Part shown: positions 1 through 7,195 of the stretch, in pieces
Position numbering within the stretch: the first letter of the stretch is position 1
Layout of the letters: each line of letters opens with the position of its first letter
NCBI GenBank assembly: GCA_046343415.1
Contig: JBKDNL010000098.1
Span: 1 to 20,165, forward strand
Reading direction: 5' to 3'
Length of the DNA: 20,165 nt
From: JALHMQ01 sp020248785
GTDB taxonomy: Bacteria > Pseudomonadota > Gammaproteobacteria > Burkholderiales > Burkholderiaceae_F
The notes under the pieces: generated by a model
The model's database searches: none
Seen by the model: the letters and a program-made list of their open reading frames with translations, nothing else
What the model was told of the DNA's origin: nothing
Program-made: the position numbers and the translations under genes

Positions 1-937
1 CGAGCAGATCGGTGTTGTCGACGCGGCGGTTGATGACGATGTCCAGATGGTCCTGCAGGTGCTGGCCCACGTCCGGCGCATCGGCCACCAGCGCGATGCC
101 GTGCTGGTGCAGATGCCGGGCCGGCCCCACGCCGGACAGCATGAGAAGCTGCGGCGACTGCAGCGCGCCGGCCGCCAGCAGCACCTCGCGCCGCGCGCGC
201 ACGGCGTGCTCGGCGCCGCCCTGCAGGTAGCGCACGCCCACGGCACGCTTGCCCTCGAACAGGATGCGCGTGGCCAGTGCGTCGGTGATGATCGCGAGGT
301 TGGCCCGTTGGCGCGCCGGCTCCAGATAGCCGCGTGCCACGCTCCAGCGTTCGCCGTTCCTCTGCGTGACCTGGTAGAAGCCGGCGCCTTCCTGCGTCTG
401 GCCGGCGAAGTCGTTGTTGGCCGGGATCCCGGCCTGCACCGCGGCCTGGATGAACAGCCGGGCGAACGGATGCGGCGTGCGCAGATCAGCGACGTTCAGC
501 GGCCCGCCGGCGCCGTGCAATGCATCGGCTCCGCGCTCGTTGTTCTCGGCGCGCTTGAAGTGAGGCAGCACGTCGTCCCAGCCCCAGCCGGTAGCGCCGA
601 GCGCAACCCAGCCGTCGTAGTCCTCACGCTGACCACGCACGTACACCATGGCATTGATGGCCGATGATCCGCCCAGGCCCTTGCCGCGCGGCTGGTAGCC
701 AACGCGGCCGTTCAGGCCCGGCTGCGGCACAGTGCTGAAGGCCCAGTTGCAGGCATTGGCGCGCATCACGTGCAGGGCCGCGCCGGTGGGCACGATGTTG
801 AGCACCCCATCGTTGCGACCACCAGCCTCCAGCAGCGCGACCCGCACGCGCGGATCCTCGCTCAGCCGCGCGGCAAGCACCGCACCGCCCGAGCCGCCGC
901 CGATCACGACATAGTCGAAATCCTGGTTGAATTGCAC
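1..937 (-). CDS. GMC family FAD oxidoreductase (choline dehydrogenase-like), 3' end outside window
   Basis: This is the N-terminal part (about 312 residues of a family usually near 530) of a glucose-methanol-choline oxidoreductase; the C-terminal substrate domain with the catalytic His lies beyond the left edge. The GTG start is preceded by GGGAGG seven bases upstream and gives VQFNQDFDYVVIGGGSGGAV, so the dinucleotide-binding GxGxxG sits at residues 13-18, followed by an ADP-ribose-binding Glu in LLEAGG. The GMC signature PRGKGLGGSSAINAM lies around residues 82-96 and is intact. A second GMC-type stretch, GALQSPQLLMLSGVGP, follows later. Enzymes of this group oxidise alcohols such as choline or alkanols with FAD and pass electrons to oxygen or a carrier; the substrate cannot be read here. 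It is divergent from the MFS transporter gene on the plus strand, with about 217 bp between them. Confidence 0.9.
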   Translation of the reverse strand, partial: MQFNQDFDYVVIGGGSGGAVLAARLSEDPRVRVALLEAGGRNDGVLNIVPTGAALHVMRANACNWAFSTVPQPGLNGRVGYQPRGKGLGGSSAINAMVYVRGQREDYDGWVALGATGWGWDDVLPHFKRAENNERGADALHGAGGPLNVADLRTPHPFARLFIQAAVQAGIPANNDFAGQTQEGAGFYQVTQRNGERWSVARGYLEPARQRANLAIITDALATRILFEGKRAVGVRYLQGGAEHAVRARREVLLAAGALQSPQLLMLSGVGPARHLHQHGIALVADAPDVGQHLQDHLDIVINRRVDNTDLL

Positions 938-1030
938 GCGCGCCTCCCTTCAGCCGCCTGCGCGGCGGCCTCTTCATGAGCCGGATTCTGACCACAGGCA
1001 GACGCCGTGCGGGCCTAAGCGGCGCGCTTA

Positions 1031-1042
1031 GAGCAAGTGCTC
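1031..1042. promoter_or_regulatory. Short palindrome in the GMC/MFS divergent intergenic region
   Basis: GAGCA-AG-TGCTC is a perfect inverted repeat with 5-base arms. It lies between the two divergent starts, about 17 bases before a TACAAT hexamer at 1059-1064 that could be a -10 box for the MFS gene. No convincing -35 box is present at the right spacing. A regulator binding site is possible but not proven; the rest of 938-1154 shows no gene. Confidence 0.25.
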
Positions 1043-1154
1043 CACCGCCCGCGGCACCTACAATGCGCGCCTCTCGGCCCCGCGGCGCACGGCAGCCGCC
1101 GCTTTTCAGGCCGCGTCATCAGCTCACTTTTTCAGTCCCGCCGCCGCGATCCTG

Positions 1155-2465
1155 ATGCGCTTTCCACCGCTGCGCCACGCCCTTGCCGTCTGGGGCCTGG
1201 CGGCGAGCTTCTACCTCTTCGGCTTTTTCCAGCGCGTGATGCCGGCGTCGCTGGCCGATCTGCTGATGCGCGACTTCGCGCTGTCGGCGGTCGCGCTGGG
1301 CAATCTCTCCGCCTTGTACTACTACACCTACGCGGCGGTGCAACTGCCCACCGGCATCCTCGTTCATCGCCTGGGGCCCACACGATTGCTGCTGGCAGGC
1401 AGCGCGCTGGCCGGCGTGGGCGCGCTGCTCTTTGCGCTCGGCAGCAGCATGCTGGTGGCGGGTGCCGGTCGCGCCTTGATCGGCGCCGCGCACGGCATGG
1501 CATGGGTGTCGATGCTGACCCTGGTGGCGCACTGGTTTCCGGCCCGGCGCTTTGGCACGATGTCCGGCATCTCGCTCATGGTGGGCTCGCTCGGTGCGCT
1601 GATGGCCGGGCCACCGCTGCGCCAGCTGGCCGATGCGTTCGGTTGGCGCCCGACGGTGGCCGCCACCGGCGCGCTCGCGCTGCTGCTGGCGCTCGCGATC
1701 TGGTGGCAAATACGCGACGACCCGCGCGAGCGCGGCTACGCCAGCCACGCACCGGCGCAAGATGCGCACGCGCATGACCCGCCGCTGCTCGCGGCGCTAC
1801 GCCAGGTGCTTGCCAATCGCAACGTGTGGCTCATTGCCGCGGTGAATTCGGGCGTGTGCGGCAGCTTCCTGGCCTTCACCGGCCTCTGGGGCGTGCCGTT
1901 CTTCGTGCAGCAGCACGGGCTCGCCCCCAAGGGTGCCTCGGCGATCACGACCTCGATGCTTCTGCTCTTCGCCGTGAGCGCGCCGCTGTTCGGCCTGCTG
2001 TCGGACCGGTTGCACCGTCACAAATTGCCGTTTGCGATCGGCGGCGGCCTGATGGTCGCCGGCTTTGGCGTGCTCGCGCTCGCACCGGCCGCGCCCTTGG
2101 GTCTGCTGGTGCCTGCGCTGCTCGTGGGCAGCATCGGCGCGGGTTCGATGGTGCTGTCGTTCGCGTTTGCCAAGGCCTCGGTGCCGCGTCACCTGCAGGG
2201 CGCGGCGACGGGGCTAACGAACCTCGGCGTGATGGCGGGCGCGCTGGTGCAGATGCCGGTTCTCGGTCTGATCCTCGATGCCCACTGGGACGGCCGCAGC
2301 GAGGGCGGCGTGCGCCTTTATAGCCTCGCCGCGTTCCAGGCGGGGTTGCTGTTTCTCGCCGCGTGGATCGCGGCGGCCTTCGTGCTGCTGCTGCTGACGC
2401 GCGAGAGACCGCATGCGGCGGCCGCGCGCGATGTCACGGGACAAGGCCGCGCTAGTGCAACGTGA
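1155..2465 (+). CDS. MFS transporter
   Basis: A 436-residue polytopic membrane protein with about 12 hydrophobic segments, the usual size and layout of the major facilitator superfamily. The loop between TM2 and TM3 carries a motif-A-like GILVHRLGPTRLL, and the symmetrical loop in the second half reads LLSDRLHRHKLPF, which supports two six-helix halves. The GRALIGAAHGMAWV segment resembles the TM4 region of the family. The substrate cannot be told from sequence; the general look is that of nitrate/sugar-phosphate-like MFS carriers in Betaproteobacteria. No good ribosome binding site precedes the ATG, so a slightly different start is possible. It is divergent from the GMC oxidoreductase and its last 14 bases overlap the end of the opposing DUF3567 gene. 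Confidence 0.9.
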   Translation: MRFPPLRHALAVWGLAASFYLFGFFQRVMPASLADLLMRDFALSAVALGNLSALYYYTYAAVQLPTGILVHRLGPTRLLLAGSALAGVGALLFALGSSMLVAGAGRALIGAAHGMAWVSMLTLVAHWFPARRFGTMSGISLMVGSLGALMAGPPLRQLADAFGWRPTVAATGALALLLALAIWWQIRDDPRERGYASHAPAQDAHAHDPPLLAALRQVLANRNVWLIAAVNSGVCGSFLAFTGLWGVPFFVQQHGLAPKGASAITTSMLLLFAVSAPLFGLLSDRLHRHKLPFAIGGGLMVAGFGVLALAPAAPLGLLVPALLVGSIGAGSMVLSFAFAKASVPRHLQGAATGLTNLGVMAGALVQMPVLGLILDAHWDGRSEGGVRLYSLAAFQAGLLFLAAWIAAAFVLLLLTRERPHAAAARDVTGQGRASAT

Positions 2466-2715
2466 GCGGCTGCGTCATCAGCCCGGAGTAGCTGTTCAAA
2501 AACTCGTCGACCTCGTCGGCCGTGGGCTCGCGTTCGATGAGCGCCTCGACATTGGCGCGGAACACCTCAGCGTCCTTGCCGCGCAGGAAGATCTCGCGTC
2601 GCAGAGTCTTGTCCATGATCTCAAAGCCACCCGTGGTCACCGGGGCGGCGCTTTGGTTCTCCAGCTCGGAGAACTCGACCACACAGAACTGGGGGCTGTT
2701 GTAGATCATGTTCAT
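2452..2715 (-). CDS. DUF3567 family protein
   Basis: An 87-residue protein starting MNMIYNSPQFCVVEFSEL, which resembles the DUF3567 family of small betaproteobacterial proteins (short N-terminal strand, a GFEIMDK-like segment, then FLRGKDAEVF and a helical tail with acidic residues). The frame could extend upstream to 2778, but AAGGTGAG lies eight bases before the ATG at 2715 and the family normally begins at this methionine, so the shorter start is chosen. The function of the family is unknown. It is probably cytoplasmic, with no signal peptide or membrane segment. The 3' end overlaps the MFS gene by 14 bases in convergent orientation. Confidence 0.85.
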   Translation of the reverse strand: MNMIYNSPQFCVVEFSELENQSAAPVTTGGFEIMDKTLRREIFLRGKDAEVFRANVEALIEREPTADEVDEFLNSYSGLMTQPLTLH

Positions 2716-2882
2716 CGGTTCGCTCACCTTCGCTGCCTTTGGGTGACTGGCCACGGCGGTCAGTGACCCCATAACCACGATTTTGGTGCCCCGGGCGGAA
2801 TCTCAAGGGCTGCGGCACCGGGATATGCTGCGCAGGGAGGACGTCCTCGTCCCATTGTCGCAGCCCCGGTCGCCTCGCATTT

Positions 2883-2906
2883 GCGGCGATGATCCTCTAT
2901 CGCCGC
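2883..2906. repeat. Stem-loop downstream of the PcaD-like gene
   Basis: GCGGCGAT and ATCGCCGC form a perfect 8-base inverted repeat around an 8-base loop. It lies 56-79 bases past the stop of the minus-strand PcaD-like gene and could act as a transcript end or stabilising hairpin. There is no U-tract on the minus strand, so a classical intrinsic terminator is not supported. The remaining sequence of 2716-2961 shows no convincing gene. Confidence 0.35.
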
Positions 2907-2961
2907 TTATCGTCCGGCGTTCCGAGTCAAACCCGAGCGACCTCGGAGGCTTCAACCGCCT

Positions 2962-3765
2962 TCATTCGACTGCCAAAAAACCACGCAGGGCCATGCTGAA
3001 GGCGACCGGCTGCTCCAGGTTGGATAGATGAGCGGCGTTGGGAATCCGCTCCAGGCGCGCTCCGGGGATCGACTGAACGATCTCCTCACCCATCGCGGGC
3101 GACGTACCACGGTCTTCCTCGCCGACGATCACCAGCACTGGACAACGAATGCCTTCGAGCCGCGCGGTGAGGTTCAGGCGCGCGATCGCCTGCGCGCAGC
3201 CCACGTAGCCGTTGATCGGCGTGTTGCGGACCAGGGTGGCAATGCGGTGGACCATGTCGGGGCGTTGCGCACGGAACTCCGGTGTAAACCAGCGCTCCAG
3301 CGTACTCGTCACAACGGCGTTCATCCCGGTGGGCCCCCGGACCGCCGCGATGCGTTGCTCCCAGATCGCACGCGCGTCCAGTGGGTGGCGACTGGTGGTG
3401 TTGGCCAGCGTGAGCGAGGCAAATCGCATCGGCATGCGCAAGGCGGCCAGCTGGCCCACCATGCCGCCAAGGGACAGGCCGACGAAGTGGCAGCGCTGGA
3501 TCCGCAGCGCCTCGAGCAGGCCCTTCAAGTCATCGGCGAGCATCTCGAGCGTGTAGTCGCCTGCGGGCGCGCTGGTCGTGCCGTGGCCACGCAGGTCATA
3601 GCGCAGCAGGTTGCAAGGGCGCTTGAACACCTCGACCTGCGGCTCCCACATGCTGCGGTCGCAGGCAAGCGAGTGCGCGAACACGAGCCATGGCTTGGCC
3701 GGTGAGAGATCGCCGTCGATGGTGAAGCCGATGTCGATGCCGTTGGCGTGGATGCTTTGGCTCAT
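2962..3765 (-). CDS. pcaD: Alpha/beta hydrolase, 3-oxoadipate enol-lactonase-like
   Basis: A 267-residue alpha/beta hydrolase close in length and sequence style to PcaD, which opens 3-oxoadipate enol-lactone in the beta-ketoadipate branch of aromatic degradation. The nucleophile elbow GLSLGG places Ser98, the acid is Asp218 in GEEDRG, and the base is His246 in NAAHLSN; LVFAHSLACDRSMW gives the oxyanion HxL-type region. There is no signal peptide, so it should be cytoplasmic. It starts 13 bases after the stop of the CXCC protein and is probably cotranscribed with it and trkH. No other pca gene is in the window, so the enzyme could act on another ester or lactone; the family call is firm, the exact substrate less so. 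Confidence 0.75.
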   Translation of the reverse strand: MSQSIHANGIDIGFTIDGDLSPAKPWLVFAHSLACDRSMWEPQVEVFKRPCNLLRYDLRGHGTTSAPAGDYTLEMLADDLKGLLEALRIQRCHFVGLSLGGMVGQLAALRMPMRFASLTLANTTSRHPLDARAIWEQRIAAVRGPTGMNAVVTSTLERWFTPEFRAQRPDMVHRIATLVRNTPINGYVGCAQAIARLNLTARLEGIRCPVLVIVGEEDRGTSPAMGEEIVQSIPGARLERIPNAAHLSNLEQPVAFSMALRGFLAVE

Positions 3766-3778
3766 CTGTCCCAGTGTC

Positions 3779-4177
3779 CTAGTCCTGCACGAAATCCCGC
3801 TCGATCAGCGCGATGCCAGCGCCCAGATCCCCGCGCTCGATCTGCGCCCGCAGCCGCGGCAGGTGCGCGGCCTGGCTCACCAGCAGCAGCAACGCGCGCG
3901 GTCGCATGCCGTCCATGGCGCGCAGGCTGCGTGTGACTGCCACGCGCAGTGGCACCTGACCCACGCAACACACGCAGCCCGCGACCAGCCGGACCACCAT
4001 GAGATCCTGCGGCACCTGCAAGGCGAAGGATGGCCCTTCGACGACGAGAGCGCGCTGTCGCCGGTCGGCCGCGCCGCCCCGCACGTCGCCCGCGGGCATG
4101 CGCAGCCAGGCGTCGACGATGCCCTGCTGCGCCGCGCCGCGGGCGTGTGCAACGGTGATCTCGATCGCGGCGCTCAC
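3779..4177 (-). CDS. Small CXCC protein resembling a P-loop-less CobW/G3E GTPase
   Basis: A 132-residue frame starting at a GTG that overlaps the trkH stop (GTGA). The core reads VAGCVCCVGQVPLRVAVTR around residues 65-83, matching the CXCC metal-binding motif and following segment of CobW/YjiA-type G3E proteins; MRPRALLLLVSQAAHL at 91-106 resembles the RPDxLLIEPTGLxHP region but without the invariant residues. The N-terminal strand-turn-helix where a G3E protein has GxxGxGK[ST] reads ITVAHARGAAQQG, so no Walker A is present and nucleotide binding by the usual route is unlikely. The full G3E protein is 300 or more residues. No clear ribosome binding site is visible; translational coupling to trkH is the likely way it is made. 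A role in metal handling is inference. The longer open frame reaching 5842 is antiparallel-free shadow of trkH and is not used. Confidence 0.7.
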   Translation of the reverse strand: MSAAIEITVAHARGAAQQGIVDAWLRMPAGDVRGGAADRRQRALVVEGPSFALQVPQDLMVVRLVAGCVCCVGQVPLRVAVTRSLRAMDGMRPRALLLLVSQAAHLPRLRAQIERGDLGAGIALIERDFVQD

Positions 4178-5643
4178 TTGCGCCAGAACATCGGCGTAAA
4201 GAGCACCAGCACCGCGAAGAGTTCGAGGCGGCCGATCAGCATGGCGAAGGTGCAGACCCAAGTGGCAAAGTCGCTCAGTGACTGGTAGTTGCCGGCAGGG
4301 CCGACCTCGTTCAGCCCGGGGCCGGTGTTGTTGATCGAGGCGATCACGGCAGTGAAGGCCGTGATCACGTCGAGCCCGGAAAACAGCAGCAGCATGGTCA
4401 ACGCGATGATCGAGCCGCCGTAAACAAGCATGAAGGCCAGCACGGCGAAGATCACGTTGTTTTCGACCGGCTGGCCGCCCACGGTCACGGGATTGATGAC
4501 GCGCGGATGAAGAATGCGGGTGAATTCGCGCTTGGCCTGCTTGAGCAGCAGCAGCGCGCGGATCATCTTGATGCCGCCGCCGGTTGAGCCGGCGCTGGTC
4601 GCAAAACAGCACAGGAACAGCATCAGCACCGGAGCGAAGATCGGCCACTGGTTGTAGTCGACACTCACCAGCCCGGTGGTCGTGGCGATGGATACGGTGT
4701 TGAACAGGGCGTGCCGCAGCGCGGTCGCGAAGTCTGGGTAAACCTCGTTCCAGCGGAGAAAAACGGCGATCAAAACAACCGCGCCAAGGACCACGCCAAT
4801 GAACGCCTTGGCCTCGGGGTCGGTCACGTAGGCGCGGATCGAGCGCCGCCGCCACGCCAGAAAGTGCACCGAAAAATTGATCCCCGCGATCAGCATGAAG
4901 ACCACGACAACAGTCTCGATCAGCCGCGAATCCCAGTGGCCGATGCTCGCGTCGTAGGGCGCGAAGCCGCCCAGCCCCATGGTCGAACACATGATCATGA
5001 ACGCGTCGGGCCAGCTCATCCCGGCCCAGCGCAGCGAGACGAAGCACAGCACCGAGATGCCGAAGTAAATGGCATACAGCCCCTTGGCCGTCTCGGCGAT
5101 GCGCGGGGTGAGCTTGTGTTCCTTGAGAACGCCGGTGGCCTCCGCCTTGAATACCTGGCTGCCACCGACGCCGAGCATCGGCAAGATGGCAACGGCCAGC
5201 ACGAGGATCCCCATGCCGCCCATCCACACCAGAAGATGCCGCCAGATGTTGATCGACAGCGGCAGGTTCTCGATCCCGGTCAGCACCGTCCCGCCGGAGG
5301 TCGTCATGCCCGACATCGCCTCGAAGTAGGCGTCGGTGAACGACAGCTCGCGCAGATGGAGCAACAGCGGCAAGGTCGCGAACAGCGGCAGGACCGTCCA
5401 GACCAGCGCCACCAGCAAGAAGCCGTCGCGCGGCTGCAGTTCGCGCCGATAACGACGGGTTGCCAGGTAGAGCACGCCGCCCGACAGCAGCGTGATCATG
5501 ATCGCGTTGTCGTAGGCCGGCAGCGCAGCGTCCTTGCCGAAGAAGGCGAACGCCAGCGGCACGAACATCGTGATCGCGAAGATCAGCACGATCGCGCCAA
5601 GCACGTTCATGACGGGGAAGAGCGAGCGGGCGAGAGCGGACAT
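4174..5643 (-). CDS. trkH: Trk potassium uptake system membrane subunit TrkH
   Basis: A 489-residue integral membrane protein, the normal size of TrkH (about 483). It carries the four pore repeats of the superfamily of K+ transporters: TTSGGT near residue 120, STMGLGG, TTTGL, and NNTGPG, each followed by a pore helix partner, and SAGSTGGGIKMIR in the third repeat, which is the gating-loop region of TrkH. It conducts K+ across the inner membrane in complex with a cytoplasmic TrkA ring. No trkA gene is next to it in this window, although the two are often neighbours. The start has no strong Shine-Dalgarno; an inverted repeat lies 19-54 bases upstream. The stop overlaps the start of the CXCC protein gene, suggesting an operon with it and the hydrolase. 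Confidence 0.92.
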   Translation of the reverse strand: MSALARSLFPVMNVLGAIVLIFAITMFVPLAFAFFGKDAALPAYDNAIMITLLSGGVLYLATRRYRRELQPRDGFLLVALVWTVLPLFATLPLLLHLRELSFTDAYFEAMSGMTTSGGTVLTGIENLPLSINIWRHLLVWMGGMGILVLAVAILPMLGVGGSQVFKAEATGVLKEHKLTPRIAETAKGLYAIYFGISVLCFVSLRWAGMSWPDAFMIMCSTMGLGGFAPYDASIGHWDSRLIETVVVVFMLIAGINFSVHFLAWRRRSIRAYVTDPEAKAFIGVVLGAVVLIAVFLRWNEVYPDFATALRHALFNTVSIATTTGLVSVDYNQWPIFAPVLMLFLCCFATSAGSTGGGIKMIRALLLLKQAKREFTRILHPRVINPVTVGGQPVENNVIFAVLAFMLVYGGSIIALTMLLLFSGLDVITAFTAVIASINNTGPGLNEVGPAGNYQSLSDFATWVCTFAMLIGRLELFAVLVLFTPMFWRK

Positions 5644-5661
5644 GGGCGTTTGGGTGTACGC

Positions 5662-5697
5662 AACCGCTTCGCGGCTGCACGTGCGCCCAAAGCGGTT
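5662..5697. promoter_or_regulatory. Inverted repeat upstream of trkH
   Basis: AACCGCTT and AAGCGGTT form a perfect 8-base inverted repeat with a 20-base centre, and the centre holds its own palindrome GCACGTGC (5677-5684). The site lies 19-54 bases before the trkH ATG, where a repressor or leader hairpin would act. Which regulator would bind is unknown. Elsewhere in 5644-5896 there is a CCCGTG-TGTG-CACGGG hairpin (5800-5815) past the end of the DadA-like gene and no convincing gene. Confidence 0.4.
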
Positions 5698-5896
5698 CGA
5701 TCAGAGGGCTCCGCTCCGAGGCGGCCGAGCGCTGTGCCCTTTGGTACGAGTGACGGCCCTGAAGACCGCCGCGAACGGCGAGGAGCATAGCCCCGCGGTC
5801 CCGTGTGTGCACGGGCACATGGCGAACCATTGATCCAAGCAAACGAGCCGCTGGCCCTGGAACAGTTCCGCCGGGCGCCTCGGCGAGGGTGCACGG

Positions 5897-7147
5897 CTAG
5901 CGATAGGCAAAGGGCCGCGCATCCACGCTGCTGCGGCGCCCGAGCATCGCATCGACCACGAGGCGCGCGCTGCCGCCGGCCAGCGTCCAGCCCAACGCGC
6001 CCTGGCCCACGTTCAGGTACAGCGTCTTGCGCGGCGTGGCACCGAGGATCGGCAGCCCGGTGGGCGTTGCCGGCCGAAAGCCGCACCACGGCGCAATGTC
6101 GCCCGCGGGCTCCAGCCCGATCACCTCGCGCGTGGCCTGCGCCAGGGCATCGATGCGCTCCGGCGGCACGCGCGCATCATGTCCGGCGAGTTCGACGAAT
6201 CCAGCCACGCGCACCGCGCGGCGCCCACCCCGTTGCAGGGGCGCGAACACTACTTTGCGGCGCGTGTCGGTGATCGAGACCCGCGGCATCGGCGCGCCCG
6301 CGGGCACCGGCACCGTGATCGAGTAGCCCTTCAGCGGGTACACCAGCGCGCGCAGCCCGGCGGTGGCGGCCAGGCGCGCTGCGTGGCTGCCGCTGCACAG
6401 CACGGCCTGGTCGGCATCGATGGCGCCCGTGTCCGTCTGCACGCGCACGCCGCCCTTGTCGGCGCGCAGCGCCGTGACGCGTGTGTTCAGGCGCAGCTCG
6501 GCGCCGCGCGCGCGCAGCAGGCTTGTGAGCTGCGCGCAGTACGCGCCGCAGTCGGCCGCTGCCTCACTGGGCGTCCACACGCCGCCGGCAATGCGGTCGG
6601 CGTAACCGGCCAGCGCGGGCTCGCGGGCGATGCAGGCCGCGGTTGACAGCAGCTCCTGCGTGCAGCCGAGCTGCGCCTGGAACCGCAGTTGTGCTTGCGC
6701 CGTGGCCAGGCTCTTGCTGTCCGGGTACACAACCAGCTTGCCGTTGCGCACGAAGCCGCAGTCGATGCCCTCGCGCTCGATCAGCGGTTCGAGCACGGAC
6801 TTCGACAGCGCGGCCAGCTCAAGCAGCGCACGTGTGGTCGAGCGCGCCCGCTCGATGGTGCAGGCGCGCAGAAATGCAAGGCCCCAGCGCCACTGCAACG
6901 GATCGAGCTGGAAGTGGAACTTCAGGGGTGAGTCCTCGTCGGCGAGCAGGGTCGGGAGCTTGCCGACCACCGAGGGCTCGGCCAGCGGCGCGACATAGGA
7001 GTACGACAGCTGCGCGCCATTGCCGGCGCTGGCGCCGCGGCCTGGCGCAGCCGCCGCGTCGACGATGGTGACCTTCAGACCTTCCTGCTGCAGCAGGTGG
7101 GCGGAGGTCAGGCCCGCCACACCAGCGCCGATGACGATGACACGCAT
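5897..7147 (-). CDS. dadA: D-amino acid dehydrogenase (DadA-like) FAD oxidoreductase
   Basis: A 416-residue member of the DAO family, close to DadA in length. The N-terminus MRVIVIGAGVAGLTSAHLL holds the FAD-binding GxGxxG at residues 7-12. Family blocks follow in order: GASAGNGAQLSYSYVAPLAEP, YPLKGYSITVPVP in the middle, then GFRPATPTGLPILG and LYLNVGQGALGWTLAGGS near the C-terminus, all typical of DadA. The enzyme deaminates D-amino acids (D-alanine in the reference case) to 2-oxo acids and hands electrons to the respiratory chain at the inner membrane face. It starts 48 bases after uup ends and may be read from the same transcript. No alanine racemase (dadX) is adjacent, so the preferred substrate may differ. 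Confidence 0.82.
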   Translation of the reverse strand: MRVIVIGAGVAGLTSAHLLQQEGLKVTIVDAAAAPGRGASAGNGAQLSYSYVAPLAEPSVVGKLPTLLADEDSPLKFHFQLDPLQWRWGLAFLRACTIERARSTTRALLELAALSKSVLEPLIEREGIDCGFVRNGKLVVYPDSKSLATAQAQLRFQAQLGCTQELLSTAACIAREPALAGYADRIAGGVWTPSEAAADCGAYCAQLTSLLRARGAELRLNTRVTALRADKGGVRVQTDTGAIDADQAVLCSGSHAARLAATAGLRALVYPLKGYSITVPVPAGAPMPRVSITDTRRKVVFAPLQRGGRRAVRVAGFVELAGHDARVPPERIDALAQATREVIGLEPAGDIAPWCGFRPATPTGLPILGATPRKTLYLNVGQGALGWTLAGGSARLVVDAMLGRRSSVDARPFAYR

Positions 7148-7195
7148 GCGGCGAGTGTACGGAGCCGCGCGCCGACCGCCGTGCCATGGCAGCGT

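Noticed and set aside
2783..3031. 82-codon plus-strand frame before the PcaD-like gene end
   Set aside because: No ribosome binding site, no family, and it runs into the opposing hydrolase gene.
3779..5842. 687-codon minus-strand frame spanning trkH in another phase
   Set aside because: Its first 555 codons are an Arg/Gly-rich shadow of trkH; only the last 132 codons, past the trkH stop, look like a real protein and are reported as such.
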